Assembly (NCBI GenBank): GCA_030068145.1
Contig: JAPJBO010000411.1
Location: forward strand, 124,001-188,000
DNA length: 64,000 nt
DNA from: Diplonema papillatum
Lineage: Eukaryota > Euglenozoa > Diplonemea > Diplonemida > Diplonemidae
Direction of reading: 5' to 3'
Under the pieces are notes generated by a model. It had not been told where the DNA came from. It worked only from the letters and a program-made list of their open reading frames with translations, and made no database searches. Every line of letters begins with the position of its first letter. The first letter of the stretch is position 1. The position numbers and the translations under genes are program-made. Shown one piece after another: positions 57,045 to 64,000 of this stretch.

Positions 57045-57745
57045 GTCGGTGCGATCTGCGGATGACATCGCGGTCTTTGAAGCGTGGATGATGCCTCTCG
57101 CGCTGCTCCCTGGTTCATGCCCAAGCGCCGCCGTTTGGGTTAAGGGGTTGCGGCATCAGGCGTGGGCCAGGGCCAGGGAGGCTGTTCGGAGGGGTCACCA
57201 CCCACCGTTCGCGGGCTTCGTTACTTCACTGCCCCCGGCTCTCCCCGGCCTTCGTCGTCCCGGGGGAGGGTTCCACGGCCATCCCCCCCCGCGTGGGGAA
57301 TGGATTGATGCTGTGTCGCGGGATCTTCCGTGCGTTTTCGCGACGTCGCCGCTGTCGATGTCGCTGCCCGTTGTTGCTGCCGCTGCAGCCGCTGGCGGGC
57401 GGTTGGTTGACGATCCCGGTCTGCACTCTGCTCGTTGCACGTCGGCTTTCTTCTTCTCGGCGTTCGCTAGGACGTCCCAAAGGTGGCGGCTGCCGCCGCC
57501 GCGTGCGCGGCAGTCGCCCGTCGTGTCTTGCCCGATTTTGTTGCGTTATTGTGATCGCCAGGCCTTCGACCACCCTCAGCAACGCACTGTCTCAGAAGCT
57601 GGAGTTAAAGCTCGGAGCTACAAGAGCGGGTGTCACGCCCGCGCTTTTTCGGGCGTGGATTTGCACGCGTTTTGGTTGTAGCACACCTGCTTTTTGGGCG
57701 TGACTCGGGCACATCCTCTTTAACTCCAGGCTGGACCTCACCGTG
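57045..57745 (+). repeat. Repeat F followed by hairpin element G
   Basis: 57045-57590 is the forward copy of repeat F (inverted copy 25040-25640); its frame MSVRSADDIAVFEAWMMP and onward shares AFEAWMMPLALLP-like sequence with that copy and then diverges. 57590-57745 is a G-type inverted repeat (CAGAAGCTGGAGTTAAAG against CTTTAACTCCAGGCTGG). Confidence 0.55.
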
Positions 57746-58042
57746 CGCTCGCGCGAAGGTAAAAAAAGCGGCTGATTTCAGCCAAAGAGAGTTCTTGAAG
57801 AACTGACCGGCTGATAGTCAGCCGGCTGGATTATGGAAGGTCTGCCGAACAGAGGCTTTTTGGCGACAACACCTTGGTTCGCATCTTGCCCGATTGGTGC
57901 ATCCAGGCTGATTCCGCTTCAGCTGCTGAGCAAAGAACTCGCTGCTGCTGCTGCTGCCATCTAATATCACGCGCGTGGAGCGAGGAAACCGGGGAGGGAT
58001 TCTCTACGAAACCAGCCGGGCTTCGTTGAGCCGTACTATGCC
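57746..58042. other. Intergenic
   Basis: Small inverted repeat at 57810-57835 (GGCTGATAGTCAGCC) and a short GCTGCTG run at 57940. No gene. Confidence 0.5.
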
Positions 58043-58226
58043 TAGCGGTCAAACGATTCGCACAAAATTATCGCATATAATCGGCGCGCGATAATATGCG
58101 ATGGTCCATAGTACTAGTATTTGCCCAGGTTTTAAGCGTGCGATAATGCGAATGAAAAGAATGCGATAATTGGCGCCAAAATGCCAATTGCGATAATATG
58201 CGATAATGCGAATCGTTTGACCACTA
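58043..58226. mobile_element. 184-bp MITE with TA target duplication
   Basis: Terminal inverted repeats TAGCGGTCAAACGATTCGCA and, on the right, TGCGAATCGTTTGACCACTA. They are complementary with one mismatch and include TA at each end. The interior is full of GCGATAAT words in both orientations. A TA duplication points to Tc1/mariner-like mobilisation; no transposase in the window. Confidence 0.85.
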
Positions 58227-58317
58227 TGACTAGAGGGGCGGCAGAGCCAAAGTTTCCACTGGTAAATCAGCTGGTTTTGTACGAGTCGAGCCTGCCGGTT
58301 AAAAAGCGCTCGCAATT

Positions 58318-58530
58318 TAAAGTGGGAAATCGTAGCCACTTGACCCGTGGGGGTCAGTACCGAACACGTGAAGGGAGCTTGGCTCCCGTGTAGCAGGCTT
58401 TCCCCGTGTGGGCTGCTCACGCCGCTGCGGAGAAGAAGAGCGCTTGCCAGACGTCGTTCGAAAAAGGTCAACAAGCTGCGATCGGAAACCAAGCAGGAAC
58501 CCAACGAGTACCTTAAGGAACCTTGACAAC
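58318..58530 (+). pseudogene. Repeat D fragment joined to a broken copy of the 59.4-kb gene
   Basis: 58318-58405 is repeat D. From GTGTGGGCTGCTCACGCC (58405) the sequence copies codons 13-47 of the intact gene at 59406, with a one-base insertion (GAAAAAGGTC), then the same foreign tail as the next copy (TACCTTAAGGAACC). It has no start codon. Confidence 0.75.
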
Positions 58531-58903
58531 GGTCGCCTAGAGACTATAGAACTCCCGATCTCTAAGTGAACTTTTACACACTGAAAGCCCAACCTGGTGA
58601 GATCTTGGTGTCGGTCACAAATTGTTTCAAACCTGACTTACCAAAGCAAGCAAGTAACGTGTACACGAAAGAAGCCATGCATGCCCCCCCCCGCTCTTCA
58701 AACCCAAGAAACATTTCCCCCCAAACCCACCCAGTACGTATTAGCTTTAAAGGAACCCATTCGAAAAAGGTCACCCGGAGACTCTAAAAGCCCGGACGAA
58801 CTGTAACTCTGAAAAACGACCCCTGGCAGGAACGAAAAAGGAAGAGAGAGAAAGAAGGGGAAACAAAAAGGGGGGTAGGAAGAGGAAGCGATTCGCGTCA
58901 GCC

Positions 58904-59077
58904 ATGGGTCACACCTTGTTGTCGTGCTGGTTGTTGGTCACAGTGTGGGCGGCTCACGCCGCTGCGGAGAAGAAGAGCGCTTGCCAGACGTCGTTCGAAA
59001 AGGTCAACAAGCTGCGATCGGAAACCAAGCAGGAACCCAACGAGTACCTTAAAGGAACCTTGACAACGGTCGCCTAG
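58904..59077 (+). pseudogene. Truncated 5' copy of the 59.4-kb gene
   Basis: 57 codons from ATGGGTCACACC. It is the same as the intact gene through KQEPNE, then YLKGTLTTVA and stop. It keeps the signal peptide but loses the helical part. The upstream motif (58769-58815) and the AGGAAGCGATTCGCGTCAGCC leader match those of the intact gene. Confidence 0.75.
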
Positions 59078-59405
59078 AGACTATATCACCCCCGATCCCT
59101 AAGTGAACTTTTACACTCTGAAAGCCCAACCTGGTGTCGGTCACAAATTGTTTCAAACCTGACTCGCCAAAGCAAGCAAGTAACGTGTACACGAAAGGAG
59201 CCATGCATGCCCCCCCAAACCCACCCAGTACGTATTAGCTTTAAAGGAACCCATCCGACAAAGGTCACCCGGAGACTCTAAAATCCCGGACTCTCAAGCG
59301 AACTAGAACTCTAAAAAACGACCCCTGGCAGGAACGAAAAAGGAAGAGAGAGAAAGAAGGGGAAACAAAAAGGGGGGTAGGAAGAGGAAGCGAATCGCGT
59401 CAGCC

Positions 59406-59934
59406 ATGGGTCACACCTTGTTATCGTGCTGGTTGTTGGTCACAGCATGGGCGGCTCACGCCGCTGCGGAGAAGAAGAGCGCTTGCCAGACGTCGTTCGA
59501 AAAGGTCAACAAGCTGCGATCGGAAACCAAGCAGGAACCCAACGAGGACCCAGCCGATTTCGCAACGCGGAGGGGGAAGGCCATGAAGAAAGCGATCAAA
59601 ATCCTCCAGAAGTGCGTCGACTCGGGCGACGAGGAGCACCTGGCGCAGGCCCTGTCCAACATCGCGAGCACGCACGCGGACGCAAAGGACTTTGACAAAG
59701 CGGTATGCTTGGAAGTCTCTTTTGTATAAGCATCTGCTTTGTAGGAAATGCTTGAAGAGACTGCCAGTGCGAAAGATCAAAGGAGGTAAATGTGCTGCAG
59801 CCCACACGAAACACAGGTAAATCTGGGTTTAGTGGCGGGCGTAAGTGTTCAACAAACAGTAGGAACTGGAGCGAAGCGCGTGGCAGGATGAGCACACCAC
59901 GCGAACCTACAACAGGAGATTTCGAGTGGGTTGA
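59406..59934 (+). CDS. Small secreted or ER-entering helical (TPR-like) protein, two exons
   Basis: Exon 1 is 59406-59702 and exon 2 probably 59863-59934, together 122 residues. Residues 1-21 (MGHTLLSCWLLVTAWAAHAA) form a signal peptide. The rest is charged and helical (KAMKKAIKILQKCVDSGDEE, then HLAQALSNIASTHADAKDFD), resembling one TPR-like helical pair. The donor is GCG followed by GTATGC, as in the Hrd1-like gene. The joined frame continues ELERSAWQDEHTTRTYNRRF and stops at TGA. The intron of 160 bp is almost entirely a repeat B copy. Exon 2 is an inference; a later exon is possible. Function unknown. Two truncated copies lie upstream. Confidence 0.55.
59725..59858 (+). mobile_element. 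Repeat B copy forming nearly the whole intron of the 59.4-kb gene
   Basis: TATAAGCATCTGCTTTG to GTAAGTGTTCAAC. It is cut off before the usual 3' third; the proposed acceptor AACAGTAG follows at once. Confidence 0.75.
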
Positions 59935-60228
59935 GGTGGGTCTTCAAAGGCTGATGTTCAAACACCTCAATACTATCATTACAGCTAACTACCACCACCG
60001 GACTGTTCTGCAAAAAAACAACGGGGATCTGGTGCTTTCTTTATTTGTGCGCACTTCCTTCAAACCTCTTCATCTAAACGGGAGTGAGGATGGTGTAGAT
60101 GCTGCCATCGATCGGGGTTTTGTTCTTGATAAGTTGCATTTGTTGCGACACAAAAACTTGTCAGAAAGAGCTTATTCCGAGTCGCGCCGAAGGGTGCCGA
60201 AACATGCCATGCATAGCTCCTTCCATCT
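59935..60228. other. Unassigned, with part of another repeat family
   Basis: Contains TTTCTTTATTTGTGCGCACT, a word of a family also seen at 60655, 61220 and 61825 (GCTTCCTTTGTTTGTGCGCA). A frame across it has no recognisable domain. Confidence 0.4.
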
Positions 60229-60466
60229 GAAAATACTCGACGTAGCTGCTTTTTGTTCTTCGCTTACACCACCGTGTGTTGTTTTCTCACTCAGGACTTT
60301 TGACCTGTTGTGTTTGTGTGATTCGTCGTGTAGGGGTAGACCCGCATGACCTCACGTCCGTTCAACACGTGGTTCGGTAGTTACAGCGCTTTGGATCCCT
60401 TCTGTTCTTTGTCGGGCAGCCTCGTCGAGCATTTCCTTTCAAGCTGGCGCTTATGTAAAAAAAAAA
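60229..60466 (-). mobile_element. Repeat C copy (inverted)
   Basis: Reads AAAATACTCGACGTAGC to AGCTGGCGCTTATGTAAA, the complement of the copy at 18696-18990, with high similarity throughout. Confidence 0.75.
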
Positions 60467-60756
60467 CAGTTCCCCAAATTTGGTCAAAAGTTTGACCTAC
60501 ACCGCCGATGCAAAATTTGTCACATTTTTTAGTGGAATGAGTGGTATATATCGTCGACCCTCAGAAATCAATATCCCCTCCAAGAAATCCGGACACAGCG
60601 CGAGACCCGTCGTCGGAAACAGAAAAAGACGTTCACTCCAAAAGAACGGACCTGCCGCTTCCTTTGTTTGTGCGCACCTACAAAAACTATTGCTCGACAA
60701 AAACCACATAGCCCTTTCTTGCTCAAAGAGAACCCATTTTGTCAACGGCCACACGG

Positions 60757-60812
60757 TGATCCTAAAACCCCGGAATTTCAAGAGAACTTTAACTCTGAAA
60801 AAAGCACAAAAC
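60757..60812 (+). repeat. Recurrent motif copy (reference example)
   Basis: GGTGATCCTAAAACCCCGG, then TTCAAGAGAACTTTAACTC, then TGAAAAAAG. It is one of about fifteen copies of a 55-60 bp motif: 15492, 17903, 24046, 29424, 29926, 30435, 38902, 39508, 40112, 58545, 58769, 59080, 59261, 60757 and 61267. Many lie 20-150 bp upstream of a start codon or splice acceptor. Confidence 0.7.
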
Positions 60813-60816
60813 GTCG

Positions 60817-61150
60817 AAAACCGTACACCGCGAGAGTAGGAGAAAGTAGAAAGGGAAACTAGACTAGAGTTTTCGTTGACCGCACGAGGCGCGTTCCGCC
60901 CAATCGACGACCTGTTGGGCAGCCGGGTTCCTCCTCTCGAAGAAGAAAGCGGACGGAACATCCACCCCCGTCACCTTCTTTACGAGGGCGACCGCATCAG
61001 TTCGTTCGAACGACATAATATTTTTCGTTGACCGCACTACCCTGAGCCCAAATCCTGGACGTGGGTTCAGGTGGCAAATTTGGCAAATGATCATGTTCAG
61101 AAGGTCCTACTTGGGCGGTTCAGTTTCCTCACACATTGCATTTGGCTGAA
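60817..61150 (-). repeat. Repeat A copy (inverted) carrying an exon-like insert
   Basis: CCGTACACCGCGAGAGTAGG to GCATTTGGCT is the complement of repeat A, interrupted between two direct repeats of TTTTCGTTGACCGCAC (60871-60886 and 61022-61037). Confidence 0.75.
60887..61016 (-). CDS. Exon-like fragment inside repeat A
   Basis: On the minus strand ATG at 61016 begins MSFERTDAVALVKKVTGVDV, then PSAFFFERRNPAAQQVVDWA, then ERAS before re-entering repeat A. The codon choice is GC-rich like the true exons here, unlike the AT-richer repeat around it. It may be a captured 5' exon, or the repeat may have inserted around an exon. Family not recognised. Confidence 0.4.
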
Positions 61151-61400
61151 AGACACCAATCTGTACGCCCATACGGGATCGTCGAAACACAATTAGACGT
61201 TCACTCCAAAAGAATGGATCTGGCGCTTCCTTTGTTTGTGCGCACTTACAAAAAGCCCATTCGACGAAGGTCACCCGGAGACACTAAAATCGAGGATTCT
61301 CAAGCGAACTATAACTCTAAAAAAACCGACCACTTGCTACAAGAAACAGTCTAAACAAATACGGCCACAGCGCGAAACCCTGGCGAAGCTGCCGGAGGAC
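61151..61400. other. Repeat scraps and recurrent motif before the 61.4-kb copies
   Basis: 61165-61250 carries CATACGGGATCGTCGAAAC and TTTGTTTGTGCGCACTTAC of a small dispersed family. 61267-61325 is a recurrent-motif copy (GGTCACCCGGAGACAC, then CTCAAGCGAACTATAACTC). Confidence 0.6.
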
Positions 61401-61661
61401 ATGAAGACGGAGGAGTACCGCTACCGCCTCGCGACGCTGACCGCGCGGGAGAACAAGCTCGAAGAGGCGATCGAGGAGTGGGGCGCCCTGCTCCACGGCA
61501 TGCTGGTCAGTGATGCGGACGGCGAGTCGTGGGCAGAGACCCGCCGGCGGATATCGGAGCTGCCCTTCGACACCCCGGAAGGGTCGGTGATGCGGAGCAA
61601 CCGCATCCGCGAGACGGTGCTGCAGGACATGACGCGGGCTGAAAAGAAATTACGATTCTAG
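61401..61661 (+). pseudogene. Truncated copy 1 of the 62.6-kb gene
   Basis: 86 codons from ATGAAGACGGAGG, identical in protein to the intact gene's first 77 residues (to RETVLQDM), then TRAEKKLRF and stop. The tail contains a hairpin-like GACAAAGGGGATATAATCC sequence. Confidence 0.8.
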
Positions 61662-61981
61662 ATACCGTACCGGCAACTGGATTACGACAAAGGGGATATA
61701 ATCCACTTTGTCGCCTATTCCACTTCGTCGTTTTCTAAAGAAAAAGCACAAATCGTCGATACGACACCAATCTGTACACCCATACGGGATTGTTGGAAAC
61801 GCAAAAAATTTAGTATGACGCTTCCGTTTGTTTGTGCGCACTAGCGGCTTTTCACCTGATTTGGTGAGTTGCTTTTAGCACGCTGCCAACTACTAGTTTT
61901 TAGTACCATGTTAACACAAGAAAGACGCACTTCCAAAAAATCCGGACACAGCGCGAAACCCTGGCGAAGCTGCCGGAGGAC

Positions 61982-62242
61982 ATGAAGACGGAGGAGTACC
62001 GCTACCGCCTCGCGACGCTGACCGCGCGGGAGAACAAGCTCGAAGAGGCGATCGAGGAGTGGGGCGCCCTGCTCCACGGCATGCTGGTCAGTGATGCGGA
62101 CGGCGAGTCGTGGGCAGAGACCCGCCGGCGGATATCGGAGCTGCCCTTCGACACCCCGGAAGGGTCGGTGATGCGGAGCAACCGCATCCGCGAGACGGTG
62201 CTGCAGGACATGACGCGGGCTGAAAAGAAATTACGATTCTAG
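61982..62242 (+). pseudogene. Truncated copy 2 of the 62.6-kb gene
   Basis: Same 86 codons, 581 bp further on. Its tail hairpin is perfect: GACAAAGTGGAT, ATA, ATCCACTTTGTC at 62268-62294. Confidence 0.8.
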
Positions 62243-62571
62243 ATACCGTACCGGCAACTGGATTACGACAAAGTGGATATAATCCACTTTGTCGCCTATT
62301 CCACTTCGTCGTTTTCTAAAGAAAAAGCACAAATCGTCGATACGACACCAATCTGTACACCCATACGGGATTGTTGGAAACGCAAAAAAATTAGTATGAC
62401 GCTTCCGTTTGTGTGTGCGCACTAGCGGCTTTTCACCTGATTTGGTGAGTTGCTTTTAGTACGCTGCCAACTACTAGTTTTTAGTACCAACAATGCATTG
62501 TTAACACAAGAAAGACGCACTTCCAAAAAATCCGGACACAGCGCGAAACCCTGGCGAAGCTGCCGGAGGAC

Positions 62572-64000
62572 ATGAAGACGGAGGAGTACCGCTACCGCCT
62601 CGCGACGCTGACCGCGCGGGAGAACAAGCTCGAAGAGGCGATCGAGGAGTGGGGCGCCCTGCTCCACGGCATGCTGGTCAGTGATGCGGACGGCGAGTCG
62701 TGGGCAGAGACCCGCCGGCGGATATCGGAGCTGCCCTTCGACACCCCGGAAGGGTCGGTGATGCGGAGCAACCGCATCCGCGAGACGGTGCTGCAGGACA
62801 TGATGCGGGCGTACGCCGCGCTGGATGACGGCCCCGGGTACATCGAAACGGTGCTCGTGGCCCAGGTGGTCGAGCCGATGAACAGCGGGATCCGGAAGTT
62901 CACCTCCACCTACATGGCGGCAATTCTCGACGTCGGCTCTGTGTGGCGTGGGTACATGCCGCAGCCCGGCGTCCGAATATCGAGCGCAGCGGACGTATTC
63001 GACAGCATCCTCGCCTTCTGCGCACAGCTGCCGGAGGCAGTGCACGTCGCGACCGAGCACGTGTTTTTGAAGCGGCTGCAGGATGGTGCTGTGGCACGCA
63101 TGAACGCAGAGTGTGGCACTTCCCTCAGCGGCGAGGCAGACGCCATCAAGTACAGAGACATGGCTTCCGCGATGGGCCGGTGCATGAAGAAGCAAGGCGT
63201 GATCGCGGAGTGGCAGCGGCTTGCTGGCATCATAGCAGAAGACCTCTCCGGGTTGCTCACGAAGGTGAACGAACGCACCGGATTTTCCCCCATGCACTAC
63301 CTTGCGACAATCGCCGACGAGGAGCTCCTTACCGACCTGGGCATCGGCAAGTATGACACGCCGTCATCCGACGCCACCCACTCCACCACTCCGGCCCACA
63401 TCTTCGCCCAGTACTCACCCGACACCGCAACCGCGCAGGTCCTCAGCGAACCGTCGCCGGCTGCACCGAAAAACGCGTTCGGCGCCCCGCCGCGGCTGCC
63501 GTGCTGGGCGGACCCGACCGCTCCCCGGTGCGAGGGGAAGCCGGACACCTCTGCGTTCGCGGATGCCGTCCACGAGGTCGTGAAGGCATACGTCCCGGCG
63601 AAGGAGTGGGCTTTCGTGGCCCCCGAGGACCTCACGGAGGAGGACCGGGCGGCTGACGACGAGCAGTTTATTCGTTGGGAAGAGCGGACGGGGTTCAACG
63701 CGGGCGTGTTCCTCCCCCGCCTCGCGAGGGACGGGCCGATGGAAGTGACCTACAAGACTCTCACGGCGGACGAGTTCGTGAGGGACTACGTGGCGGAATC
63801 CACCCCCGTCATCGCCCACCGCGCGTTGCCGAAGGACGAAGCGATCCAGGCCGACCAGCTCTCGCTCTTCGACTTCGCGAACATGGTGTCTATTTTGGAA
63901 TCGACCGTGCTGCCTTTCGGCACGCGGCTGCACCAGTCGCCCGTCAAATACGACGGACAGGCGTCGCTGATCGCGTTTGGCTACGAGCAGATGCGCCTGG
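62572..64000 (+). CDS. Large hypothetical protein, 3' end beyond window
   Basis: Open from ATG 62572 to the window edge (476 codons, no stop). The frame is open back to 62485, and ACACAG just before 62541 could be an acceptor, so the ATG may be internal to a longer protein. Residues 1-230 are helical (ENKLEEAIEEWGALLHGMLV; RAYAALDDGPGYIETVLVAQ; MKKQGVIAEWQRLAGIIAED). A Pro/Ala/Thr-rich linker follows. Residues about 395-420, VTYKTLTADEFVRDYVAEST then PVIAHR, resemble the entry into a JmjC/cupin-like domain, which would lie past the edge. Third unit of a tandem series; the two before it stop after about 80 residues. Function unassigned. Confidence 0.65.
   Translation, partial: MKTEEYRYRLATLTARENKLEEAIEEWGALLHGMLVSDADGESWAETRRRISELPFDTPEGSVMRSNRIRETVLQDMMRAYAALDDGPGYIETVLVAQVVEPMNSGIRKFTSTYMAAILDVGSVWRGYMPQPGVRISSAADVFDSILAFCAQLPEAVHVATEHVFLKRLQDGAVARMNAECGTSLSGEADAIKYRDMASAMGRCMKKQGVIAEWQRLAGIIAEDLSGLLTKVNERTGFSPMHYLATIADEELLTDLGIGKYDTPSSDATHSTTPAHIFAQYSPDTATAQVLSEPSPAAPKNAFGAPPRLPCWADPTAPRCEGKPDTSAFADAVHEVVKAYVPAKEWAFVAPEDLTEEDRAADDEQFIRWEERTGFNAGVFLPRLARDGPMEVTYKTLTADEFVRDYVAESTPVIAHRALPKDEAIQADQLSLFDFANMVSILESTVLPFGTRLHQSPVKYDGQASLIAFGYEQMRL

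Overview
The window is nuclear DNA of a eukaryote, most likely a unicellular one. It has spliced genes (donors GTATGC and GTATGG, acceptors ending CACAG), broken pieces of nuclear-type large-subunit rRNA, and eukaryote-only protein families: an Hrd1/synoviolin-type membrane RING ligase, a RING-LON protein, a SET-domain protein and a JmjC/cupin-like oxygenase. Coding exons are GC-rich, the rest is of mixed composition, gene density is very low, and tandem and dispersed repeats fill most of the space. I cannot name the lineage; nothing indicates bacteria, a CRISPR array or a complete virus.

Layout. 0.1-0.5 kb: a dispersed repeat, then the last exon of a gene that starts outside the window. 2.6-7.7 kb: a RING-LON-polyglutamine gene (3313-5712), preceded by a broken copy of its own RING exon and followed by about ten decaying copies of its own 3' end. 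8.3-8.9 kb: a degenerate 28S rRNA piece. 9.7-14.2 kb: a segment bounded by mirror-image inverted repeats, holding AT-rich satellite arrays and a few exon-like frames. 15.8-20.5 kb: a three-exon Hrd1-like gene whose two introns are packed with repeats. 20.5-28 kb: copies of the Hrd1-like 3' end and several transposon-like repeat families, one with a clean nested insertion. 27.9-28.3 kb: four tandem copies of the rRNA sarcin-ricin-loop region. 28.4-31.4 kb: an exon with truncated copies on both sides. 32.0-33.8 kb: a 13-bp minisatellite. 34-38 kb: a 117-bp array, a retrotransposon scrap and a 167-bp array belonging to a minus-strand gene. 38.3-41.8 kb: three truncated copies of a JmjC-like gene, then the intact gene, then degraded 3' copies. 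45-55.2 kb: twelve 5'-end copies of a SET-domain gene, the intact gene, then twelve 195-bp units and a duplicate of its 3' end. 55-61 kb: transposon-like elements and a small secreted or ER-entering protein gene with two broken upstream copies. 61.4-64 kb: two truncated copies and then a large gene that runs off the window.

The main observation is that unrelated genes share one architecture: an array of truncated copies of the gene's own front end lies upstream of the single intact copy, and an array of copies of its own tail often lies downstream. The recognised products point to protein quality control (Hrd1-like ER-associated degradation, RING-LON) and protein or chromatin modification (SET, JmjC-like), but they are separate genes, not an operon. 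Introns appear to be the main landing sites of the repeat families, and one intron is almost wholly a repeat copy.
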